The position numbers and the translations under genes are program-made. Under the pieces are notes generated by a model. That model was not told the origin of the DNA. It made no database searches and was given only the letters and a program-made list of their open reading frames with translations. 30,620 nucleotides of DNA from Bacillota bacterium. GTDB taxonomy: Bacteria; Bacillota; Clostridia; Clostridiales; Clostridiaceae. Positions 24,893 to 30,620 of this stretch are shown here, piece after piece; position 1 is the first letter of the stretch; the number at the start of each line of letters is the position of its first letter. The stretch spans positions 1-30,620 of the forward strand of contig JAEXZL010000201.1 of NCBI GenBank assembly GCA_023451395.1. The letters are read 5' to 3'.

Positions 24893-25811
24893 AGCTTCTA
24901 TCCTGCAATAATTTTTCCATTCTTTTGTCAATAACATCAACAGGTGATACTTCAGACATTAGACTATATCGATAGTTTGCAGCTGCAGCCTCAATAATCA
25001 CTGCTACGTTTCTTCCTGGCCTTATTGGGATTGTTAGTTTTTTAAGCTTAACTCCCAATATGTCAAGATAATCATCATTAAGACCCAATCTATCGTAGTT
25101 GCCATCATCCTTCCAATGTTCTAAATGCACTGTAAGGGTTATAGTCTTTTTAGGAATAATGGAGCTGAGTCCATAAAGGGCGGAAACATCAATTATTCCC
25201 ATTCCCCTCACTTCTAGCATACCAAAGGTTATCTCCGGAGCAATTCCAATAAGCTCTCCATCAATCTCTTTGATATCCACAGCATCATCAGCAATGATTC
25301 TATGCCCTCTTTTAATTAATTCTAAAGCACTCTCACTTTTACCTATTCCACTTTCTCCAGTTATAAGCATACCTATCCCGTATACATCCACTAATACACC
25401 ATGAAGTCTAGTTTCTGGTGCCATTTTATCAGCCAAATACATTGTAAGCTTGCTTATAAACTGGGTAGTACTAAGATTTGTTCTTAGAATCCATATTTTA
25501 TTTTTCTCAGCATATTCTATCATGTCCTTATGAGGCTCTAATCCCCTAGTAATAATAAGACAGCTTATATTAAAGCTAAAGAATTTTTTTATTCTCTTCC
25601 TTCTAATTTCAGGAGTCATATCATCAATAAAGCTCCATTCTGCCTTACCTACTACCTGTATACGCTCTGGAGCAAAATAATTATAAAAGCCTGATAGCTG
25701 AAGTCCCGGTCTATTAATATCGGATACTGTTATCTCTACGTCTTTTTCTCCATGAACCAATACATCAAATTCAAAATCTTTTATTAGCTTTAATACTGTA
25801 ACCGAGTCTAT
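24891..25811 (-). CDS. hprK: HPr kinase/phosphorylase, apparent ATA start
   Basis: Bifunctional kinase/phosphorylase acting on Ser46 of HPr and so on carbon catabolite control. P-loop GESGIGKSES (about residues 152-161), the ADDAVDI segment and the family signature LEVRGMGIIDV are all present. From the first conventional start, a TTG at 25760, the protein is 289 residues and lacks the N-terminal strand common to the family. The frame stays open upstream to ATA at 25811, which adds DSVTVLKLIKDFEFDV and gives 306 residues, the normal length. A perfect AGGAGGTG lies six bases before this ATA, and a TGA is in frame two codons upstream, so no ATG, GTG or TTG serves that site. It forms an operon with the DUF896 gene. 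Confidence 0.92.
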   Translation of the reverse strand: MDSVTVLKLIKDFEFDVLVHGEKDVEITVSDINRPGLQLSGFYNYFAPERIQVVGKAEWSFIDDMTPEIRRKRIKKFFSFNISCLIITRGLEPHKDMIEYAEKNKIWILRTNLSTTQFISKLTMYLADKMAPETRLHGVLVDVYGIGMLITGESGIGKSESALELIKRGHRIIADDAVDIKEIDGELIGIAPEITFGMLEVRGMGIIDVSALYGLSSIIPKKTITLTVHLEHWKDDGNYDRLGLNDDYLDILGVKLKKLTIPIRPGRNVAVIIEAAAANYRYSLMSEVSPVDVIDKRMEKLLQDRS

Positions 25812-25817
25812 AGCTCA

Positions 25818-25825
25818 CACCTCCT
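25818..25825 (-). promoter_or_regulatory. Ribosome binding site deciding the hprK start
   Basis: AGGAGGTG on the minus strand, overlapping the TAG stop (25824-25826) of the upstream DUF896 gene and six bases from the ATA codon. It has no ATG, GTG or TTG in the hprK frame at workable distance, which is the argument for initiation at ATA and for coupling to DUF896 translation. Confidence 0.75.
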
Positions 25826-26000
25826 AATTTAAATCTTTTTTCTTTATGGTTTGAAGCTGAGCTCTTAAATTGCCCTTGACCCTATCTACATACATTCTTC
25901 TCAATTTTTCCTGCTCTTTAAGCTCTCCTTCAGTCAGTCCCTGTTCTTTTGCTTTTTTATAAAGAAAATTTATTCTTTCAATTAGTTTATCTATTTCCAT
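25824..26000 (-). CDS. DUF896 family protein (YnzC-like)
   Basis: Short cytoplasmic helical-hairpin protein of 58 residues, of the DUF896/YnzC family. The sequence MEIDKLIERINFLYKKAKEQGLT-EGELKEQEKLRRMYVDRVKGNLRAQL shows the characteristic INxLxKKxKxxGLTxxExxEQxxLRxxY pattern. Its biochemical function is unknown. The ORF could start at 26027, but AAGGAG is eight bases before the ATG at 26000. It is the first gene of an operon with hprK, with overlapping stop codon and next SD. Confidence 0.92.
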   Translation of the reverse strand: MEIDKLIERINFLYKKAKEQGLTEGELKEQEKLRRMYVDRVKGNLRAQLQTIKKKDLN

Positions 26001-26032
26001 AGTATACTCTCCTTGGTTAAATTTCAATTATT

Positions 26033-26061
26033 ATTGTAACTTTATAACCATTAAAATGCAA
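26033..26061 (-). promoter_or_regulatory. Sigma-A promoter of the DUF896-hprK operon
   Basis: On the minus strand TTGCAT (26056-26061), 17 bp spacer, TACAAT (26033-26038), about 30 bp upstream of the ATG. Confidence 0.65.
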
Positions 26062-26313
26062 TTTTAAAATAAATCGTTTTATTATTTTTGATATAGTTCT
26101 ACATATCCCATTATATTAAAACCGCTTACTTTCTACCTCCAGAGATATTTCCCATTATTTTACAATAAGGAAATAAATGGTTTTATAGTATTTTCTACAT
26201 TTTTATATAATAATATGTAATAAAATGGCGTGGGATTTTCTTTTATTTTTTTGGTAACATTTGTTAATATATATGTATACTTATTCTTCAGATGATGATA
26301 ATGGAGGTTACTT
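26062..26313. other. AT-rich intergenic stretch upstream of the Spo0E-like gene
   Basis: No gene, tRNA or clear riboswitch is seen. It should hold the promoter of the Spo0E-like gene, but no well-spaced -35/-10 pair was found; a TATACT at about 26275 lacks a good -35. A weak inverted repeat ATTTCC/GGAAAT lies near 26150-26176. The gene may use a sporulation or other alternative sigma factor, which I cannot show. Confidence 0.35.
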
Positions 26314-26568
26314 ATGAGTAAAGAATTTCTTAAGTTAAAGATAAAACTTGTTAGAAATGCACTGCATCTGCTATTGAGGTTCTTGAAGCCTTCAAATAAG
26401 CATGTTGTTACCTGTAGTCAGTTTTTAGATAACCTTATTGTAGCTTACCAACTGACTTGCATAAATATACAATATAAAAAACACCATAGGATCTATTTAA
26501 GATCCAAGACCTTTAGAGTGAAGAAAAACAGTCACTCAATAATGCAAAAGCTAAAAAAAGTTTCTTAA
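26314..26568 (+). CDS. Spo0E-like aspartyl-phosphate phosphatase
   Basis: An 84-residue protein with the Spo0E family core: helix KLKIKLVRNALHLLL, a loop, then VTCSQFLDNLIVAYQ, matching the SQxLDxLIxxY signature (S35, Q36, L38, D39, L41, I42, Y45). Members dephosphorylate Spo0A~P or related regulators and so delay sporulation. The first Leu-rich part and a basic tail (KKHHRIYLRSKTFRVKK) extend beyond the core. TGGAGG is six bases before the ATG. It is monocistronic and convergent with the 6S RNA gene, sharing a terminator hairpin. Target not shown. Confidence 0.85.
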   Translation: MSKEFLKLKIKLVRNALHLLLRFLKPSNKHVVTCSQFLDNLIVAYQLTCINIQYKKHHRIYLRSKTFRVKKNSHSIMQKLKKVS

Positions 26569-26572
26569 TATG

Positions 26573-26602
26573 AAAAAATTGCCTCACAAAAGTGAGGCAA
26601 TT
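26573..26602. terminator. Terminator shared by 6S RNA (minus) and the Spo0E-like gene (plus)
   Basis: Stem AAATTGCCTCAC/GTGAGGCAATTT with loop AAAA. On the minus strand it is followed by TTTTTT, a proper terminator for 6S RNA. On the plus strand the T-run is short, so it is weaker there. Confidence 0.88.
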
Positions 26603-26614
26603 TCAATTGTCTAT

Positions 26615-26797
26615 TTACTATCCCAACATGTCGTCACGCCCATAAATTCATACCTGCACCTCGCAGGTGGGTTTCTCTCATTCTACTTCTGTCAACTACC
26701 AGTTCAGTAAAGCAGCTCCACATCCATAGAAATTTTGAAAATCCCGTATTAACTCTGTAGGTTGAATACTATAAGCTTCGCGAACATCTCAGGATTT
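26615..26797 (-). ncRNA. ssrS: 6S RNA
   Basis: Global regulator that mimics an open promoter and binds RNA polymerase with its housekeeping sigma factor. On the minus strand the 5' end reads AATCCTGAGATGTTCGCGAAGC and the 3' end GGGCGTGACGACATGTTGGGAT. This closing pairing, with CTGAGATGTTCG near the start and GACGACAT near the end, is the conserved 6S signature, recognisable even against the E. coli molecule. A central region with two long arms (about 26640-26760) would form the bubble. Length is about 180 nt, ends approximate. It has its own extended -10 promoter and a strong terminator. Confidence 0.92.
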
Positions 26798-26803
26798 AAC
26801 TAT

Positions 26804-26831
26804 ATTATAGCACAAATTTTTAATCTTTCAA
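26804..26831 (-). promoter_or_regulatory. Promoter of 6S RNA (extended -10)
   Basis: On the minus strand TTGAAA (26826-26831), 16 bp spacer, TATAAT (26804-26809) with TGC just upstream, an extended -10. The start point at about 26797 coincides with the first base of the 6S signature. Confidence 0.85.
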
Positions 26832-26861
26832 CTGTGTACATACTGTTAATTTATTCTATAT

Positions 26862-27257
26862 TTAAAGTCCAATTTCTTCTACAATCTCATCTATATCTAA
26901 GTCCTCATCCTTGCTGAAGGCAAGAATAAATTCAAGATAGCTGTAATTATGCATATCAATTTCATAAGAAATAAACTGGGCAGTCACCTCGAACTCTTCC
27001 ATTATTTCCTCAAGGCACTGGCCAACATTATCAATAGCTAAATCTGTAAGATAAGGAAGAAAGAATTCTTTAAGCCATTCATCGCTATCCTCTTCATAAT
27101 CACTTTCATCCTTTGCATAAGCCTTTGCAGCCTTTATCTCATCCTCATCAAAATCATAAAAGGCTCTATAAACTATCGCAGCTCCAGAATAGTCCATTTC
27201 CTCTAATTCAGAAAAATCATTGTCAAGTAAGTATTGTTTAATATCCTTTTTATTCAT
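26862..27257 (-). CDS. Acidic protein of unknown function
   Basis: A 131-residue strongly acidic protein (MNKKDIKQYLL...), not recognised. It is rich in Glu/Asp, predicted mostly helical, with a conserved-looking WLKEFFLPYLTDLAIDNVGQCLEEIMEEF in the middle and no signal peptide or membrane segment. The frame is open to a GTG at 27281, but that GTG is part of the SD. The ATG at 27257 is 21 bases from AGGAGGTG, with a perfect hairpin between them that shortens the effective gap to six bases. It follows the DUF1292 gene by 30 bp and closes the helD operon. No terminator is visible before the 6S RNA promoter. Confidence 0.78.
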   Translation of the reverse strand: MNKKDIKQYLLDNDFSELEEMDYSGAAIVYRAFYDFDEDEIKAAKAYAKDESDYEEDSDEWLKEFFLPYLTDLAIDNVGQCLEEIMEEFEVTAQFISYEIDMHNYSYLEFILAFSKDEDLDIDEIVEEIGL

Positions 27258-27286
27258 AGCTGCCGGAAAAACCGGCTTCACCTCCT
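27258..27286 (-). promoter_or_regulatory. Ribosome site with hairpin spacer
   Basis: On the minus strand AGGAGGTG (27279-27286), then AA, then GCCGG-TTTTT-CCGGC (27262-27276, 5 bp stem), then AGCT and the ATG. Folding the hairpin brings the SD to six bases from the ATG, the optimal spacing; unfolded it is 21 bases. Confidence 0.7.
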
Positions 27287-27287
27287 A

Positions 27288-27542
27288 TTATTTTTCATCA
27301 TTATACAACAAATTTTTATATTCCTTTTTTACTGCCATAAATTCCTCGTCATCTTCTACCATATTGTATTCAACACCGGAATCTCCTTCATCTACCCTAA
27401 AGACATAAGCGTCTTCCTCATCCCCTTCTATAGGTGATAAGATTAGATATTCTGTCTCAGATAGATATATTCTAGCTACCGCCTCCAGCTCTACGGTGTT
27501 TCCTTCCACATCTTTAAATTTCATTATCTCTTTATCCTCCAT
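27288..27542 (-). CDS. DUF1292 family protein (YrzB-like)
   Basis: Short acidic protein of 84 residues in the DUF1292 family. The central pattern is typical: VTVELE-like strand, YLILSPIEGDEEDAYVFRVDEGDSGVEYNMVEDDEEFMAV. Function unknown in the family. Two ATGs lie close together at the start; AAAGGGAG is six bases before the second (27542), which is chosen over the first (27548). It is 23 bp after helD and cotranscribed with it. Confidence 0.9.
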   Translation of the reverse strand: MEDKEIMKFKDVEGNTVELEAVARIYLSETEYLILSPIEGDEEDAYVFRVDEGDSGVEYNMVEDDEEFMAVKKEYKNLLYNDEK

Positions 27543-27565
27543 ATGCATCTCCCTTTCTCGTATCT

Positions 27566-29884
27566 TTAATTCTTTTCATTATGTTTTTCCATATATCCCT
27601 TAATCAATTCCGAAGGTTCATTATTATAGATAATATATTCTTCATGCAAGGCTCTTGTTAAAGCCACATACAGAAGTCTTCCTTCTTCCTTATCCTTAGA
27701 ATAATTCTCTATATTGCAATCATATATTATAGTACAGTCAAATTCCAGTCCTTTTGTAAGAAATGCAGGTAAAATCATATTTTCCATAGATAATGCCTTA
27801 TTATTATCACCTATGACCTCCCAGGATAACACACTGTACCTTTTAAGATTATCCTTAAGAATTTCACAGCTTTTTAAATCTCTACAAATAATTGCAGTAC
27901 TCTTTCTTCCTTTGTTATGCAGGCTTTCTACTATGCTATCTAATTTATGTGCTATATCTTTTATATTCGTAAACTTAATGATTTCTGGCTTTTTCCCATG
28001 CCTAAGTACAGCCTTAGGAGGTTTTATATCCCTTTCAGTTATAGAAAGAACCTCATTAGCAAGTTCTATTATTTCTATCGTAGATCTATAGCTCTGAGTT
28101 AATGGCATATATAGTGCATTATCATTGAATATCTCTTTTATAATCTGATCCCAAGAGCTAATTCCTTTATAATAATATATGCCTTGACCTATATCCCCTA
28201 CCAAAGTTAGAGAATTAAAACTTGTAAATTTACTTATAACCATAAGCTCAAAGGGACTGTAATCCTGCGCTTCATCTATAACTATATGAGAAAATTTAAA
28301 TTTATCCTGGAGGCCTTGATATATAATTTTTAAATATAAGATACCGTAGAGATCCTCTCCATCTAATACACCCTTCTGTAGGTTACTTTTAAAACTTTCT
28401 CTCATATAATTTGCTAAAGGTTTTGGTATTATACCACCAGTGGCCTCGTTAAAAATCTCCTCATCAAGATACAATTTGCTATAAAGCTGCAACAAATCTG
28501 CATCCCTGCTCCTTCTAAAGTATTCTTTGAAGGCATTAATAATTCCTTCTTTTATAGCCTTTTTTGCTTTATCTCTTTCATCATAAAGCTCTATAAGTTT
28601 TAATCTTCTTTCAGTACTATCCTCTAAGGTTTTTTTTGTTCTAGCTATTAGATATTCATATTGAAACTCTGTCTTTTCTTGAATATCCTTAATTCTGCTA
28701 TCAAGCTTTCCCTTATAATATCTTATAAGCTCCTCAAGCCTTTTATCAACAGGCAGATGGTTAAGTTCTTTATAATATAACTTTTTTATATCCTCTACAG
28801 GAAAGATTACATTATTTTTATATGTTAAATCTTCTAAAAAGCCTGAGGTTCTTTCAATTATTTTTAAGAATCTATCAATGACAGTTTTATATAATAAGGA
28901 GCCTTTAACCTTACTAGCATTTACAACATATTTATATTCCCAATTATCTTTGTTTTCTAAAACCCAAGCAAGCTTTTTATCCTTACTATATAGCTTTTCC
29001 TTTCTTCCTAACACCTCTTTAGCGAAATTTTCGAAAGTAGACTGCTTAACTTCATCAACTCCTAAGCTTGGAAGCACTAAAGATATGTAATCTAAAAATA
29101 TCATATTAGGAGCCACCACAAGAATATTATCTCCATTAAGTATTTCCTTATAACGATATAAAAGATATGCAAGACGATGAAGGGCAACAGTAGTTTTTCC
29201 AGAACCTGCAGATCCTTGTACTATAATGGGGATGTTTTTCTCAGCTCTTATAATTTCATTCTGTTCCTTTTGAATTGTTGCTACCACATCTTTAAGCTTA
29301 CTTCCGGTACTTTCCTCTAAAGTAATCCTTAAAAACTCATCAATGAGAGCTTCCTCACCTAAGGAAGACTTTATAATTATATCATTTAATCCCTCATCGA
29401 ATATCTCTGAAATATCCTCATCTCTAAATAAGAACTTTCTTTTTAAAAGTAATTCTCCGCTAATAACTCCCTGCGGTGCCTTATAATAAGCCTCAGTTTC
29501 GGTACCACTATAATATAAGTCAGCAATAGGAGCCCTCCAGTCAATTACAATTTCTTCTCCTGTCTTTTCTTCAGATAATGAAAATTTACCAATATACAGC
29601 TTCTCAGGAGAATGAGCATATTCTCTAAAATCAATCCTGGCAAAATAGGGTTGTTCCTGTGCTTCCTTATAATTATTATAGTGTTTTTCTGCTAGGGCAA
29701 AAATTCCCTTTGTATTTTCAAGTTCTTCATTATAGCTTCCCCTAGAAGCCCTTTTTAATCCTTTTAGTTTTTCTTCTAATTTATTCTTATAGTTTTCTTT
29801 ATTTTTAAGTTCTGAGCTTAGCCAATTCTTTACTTCCTTAAGTTTGCTTCTCTCTTCCACTAGCATTTCATTATTTAAGTTCAA
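27566..29884 (-). CDS. helD: RNA polymerase recycling ATPase HelD
   Basis: UvrD/Rep-like superfamily 1 ATPase of 772 residues that, in Bacillus, binds core RNA polymerase and releases stalled or DNA-bound enzyme. The N-terminus (1-85) is a charged coiled coil, as in HelD, where it reaches into the secondary channel. Walker A is VQGSAGSGKTT (222-232), Walker B VIDEAQDYS, then VGDIGQGIYYYKG, LTQSYRST and the C-terminal KGLEFDCTIIYD and LLYVALTRA motifs. Start is TTG at 29884 with GAGGTGA just upstream. It has a consensus sigma-A promoter and leads an operon with DUF1292 and the unknown acidic protein. Distinguished from UvrD/PcrA by its length and N-terminal coiled coil. Confidence 0.9.
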   Translation of the reverse strand: MNLNNEMLVEERSKLKEVKNWLSSELKNKENYKNKLEEKLKGLKRASRGSYNEELENTKGIFALAEKHYNNYKEAQEQPYFARIDFREYAHSPEKLYIGKFSLSEEKTGEEIVIDWRAPIADLYYSGTETEAYYKAPQGVISGELLLKRKFLFRDEDISEIFDEGLNDIIIKSSLGEEALIDEFLRITLEESTGSKLKDVVATIQKEQNEIIRAEKNIPIIVQGSAGSGKTTVALHRLAYLLYRYKEILNGDNILVVAPNMIFLDYISLVLPSLGVDEVKQSTFENFAKEVLGRKEKLYSKDKKLAWVLENKDNWEYKYVVNASKVKGSLLYKTVIDRFLKIIERTSGFLEDLTYKNNVIFPVEDIKKLYYKELNHLPVDKRLEELIRYYKGKLDSRIKDIQEKTEFQYEYLIARTKKTLEDSTERRLKLIELYDERDKAKKAIKEGIINAFKEYFRRSRDADLLQLYSKLYLDEEIFNEATGGIIPKPLANYMRESFKSNLQKGVLDGEDLYGILYLKIIYQGLQDKFKFSHIVIDEAQDYSPFELMVISKFTSFNSLTLVGDIGQGIYYYKGISSWDQIIKEIFNDNALYMPLTQSYRSTIEIIELANEVLSITERDIKPPKAVLRHGKKPEIIKFTNIKDIAHKLDSIVESLHNKGRKSTAIICRDLKSCEILKDNLKRYSVLSWEVIGDNNKALSMENMILPAFLTKGLEFDCTIIYDCNIENYSKDKEEGRLLYVALTRALHEEYIIYNNEPSELIKGYMEKHNEKN

Positions 29885-29922
29885 AAAATCACCTCACCTT
29901 AATGGCTCCGTCATAAAATAAT

Positions 29923-29951
29923 ATTATAGATTTACTCACAAAATATGTCAA
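29923..29951 (-). promoter_or_regulatory. Consensus sigma-A promoter of helD
   Basis: On the minus strand perfect TTGACA (29946-29951), 17 bp spacer, perfect TATAAT (29923-29928). This is the closest match to consensus found in the window. Confidence 0.88.
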
Positions 29952-30017
29952 TTAACTTTATAGATATTACATATAATTTATTATAGGGTTTATTAAAATA
30001 AATTAGAAGGTGATATA

Positions 30018-30620
30018 ATGAAAATTCTCATTATAGGTGCTCAAGGTAACCTTGGAGAGTACATGGTAAAATATTTCTCTAAAAATAACAGGGTTATTGG
30101 CTTAGGGAAAAAAGATATAGATATAAGTGATCGGGAAAGTATTATAAATACTTTCAAAGTAATTAATCCTGATATAATAATTCATACCGCTGCTATTACA
30201 AATATTGATTTTTGTGAAAGTGATGAGAGCACAGCCTATAAGATAAATACTCTTGGAACCATGAATTTTGCTCATGGAGCAGCTTTTTTAAATATTCCCA
30301 TAGTATATATATCCTCCAGCTACGTTTTTAATGGCAAAAAGAAGACACCTTATAGTGAGATCGATTTCTGTGATCCTATAAACACCTTTGGAAAAACTAA
30401 GCTTGCTGCGGAAAAGCTTATAAGGACTCTCTGCAAAAAATATTTTATAATAAGAAGCTCCTGGATCTTTGGTGGCAATGATTGTTATGTTAAAAAGATA
30501 ATTAAAGAAGACTCAAAAATAATTCTAAGCAGCAAGGAAATTATTAATCCAACTTATATACTAGACCTCTGTAGCTCATTAGAAAAAATTATAAGTACAG
30601 AGGAATATGGAATTTATAAC
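30018..30620 (+). CDS. RmlD-like NAD-dependent reductase/epimerase (partial, runs off the window)
   Basis: First 201 residues of an extended short-chain dehydrogenase resembling dTDP-4-dehydrorhamnose reductase (RmlD). The Rossmann glycine motif is GAQGNLGEYM (residues 7-16), followed by DISDRESI, HTAAITNIDFCESD, the NTLGTMNFA helix and the SSWIFGG segment. The active-site Tyr of YxxxK is Phe (F124-GKTK128), and the usual S-T-D-YVFDG is S-S-S-YVFNG, so it may lack the standard reductase chemistry. AGAAGGTGA is four bases before the ATG. The 3' end is outside the window. The pathway cannot be told without the next genes; sugar nucleotide metabolism is the default guess. Confidence 0.88.
   Translation, partial: MKILIIGAQGNLGEYMVKYFSKNNRVIGLGKKDIDISDRESIINTFKVINPDIIIHTAAITNIDFCESDESTAYKINTLGTMNFAHGAAFLNIPIVYISSSYVFNGKKKTPYSEIDFCDPINTFGKTKLAAEKLIRTLCKKYFIIRSSWIFGGNDCYVKKIIKEDSKIILSSKEIINPTYILDLCSSLEKIISTEEYGIYN

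Noticed and set aside
26569..26861. CRISPR, riboswitch or T-box in the gap right of the Spo0E-like gene
   Set aside because: The conserved closing sequences, promoter and terminator identify it as 6S RNA on the minus strand; no repeats or T-box motifs are present.
27714..28091. Plus-strand 125-codon frame within helD
   Set aside because: Antisense to conserved HelD motifs, no ribosome site, leucine/serine-rich as expected for the complement of a charged protein.

Overview
This window looks like chromosome from a spore-forming, low-GC Firmicute of the Clostridium type. The evidence is the very AT-rich sequence, strong AGGAGG ribosome sites with ATG/TTG starts, a Spo0E-like phosphatase, HPr kinase, a Firmicute-type HelD and clostridial gene pairings such as polA-coaE-lytic transglycosylase. 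Most of the window is housekeeping or ordinary accessory sequence. No phage, insertion sequence or CRISPR array is visible.

Left part (1-5.2 kb, minus strand): a partial tRNA-Leu, then polA-coaE-lytic transglycosylase read leftward, preceded by glsA. At 5.3 kb a second tRNA-Leu (CAA) is followed by a strong terminator, a GNAT acetyltransferase and a LysR regulator. The regulator is divergent from a two-gene heterodimeric ABC exporter with one degenerate ATP site (7.2-10.7 kb). At 10.7-13.9 kb a minus-strand sugar cassette holds a GH1 glycosidase with a phospho-glycosidase-like pocket, a ROK kinase resembling beta-glucoside kinase, and an SGNH esterase. Together they suggest kinase-first (non-PTS) use of beta-glucosides.

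Middle part (14.0-23.4 kb): a multi-TM protein of unknown function, a small lipoprotein, and then the most unusual locus of the window. This is a three-gene operon of a ~1622-residue protein (HD phosphohydrolase, helical-repeat region, NadD-like nucleotidyltransferase, weak GNAT-like and phosphoribosyltransferase-like regions), an LDH/MDH-like NAD-binding protein with altered active-site residues, and a PHP phosphoesterase. The combination points to a nucleotide-linked metabolite or NAD-related pathway, but the substrate cannot be read from sequence.

Right part (23.4-30.6 kb): an M18 aminopeptidase; a DUF896-hprK operon in which hprK appears to start at an ATA codon; a Spo0E-like gene convergent with a 6S RNA gene; a helD-DUF1292-unknown operon whose last gene has a hairpin between Shine-Dalgarno and ATG; and the start of an RmlD-like reductase that lacks the catalytic tyrosine and runs off the window.
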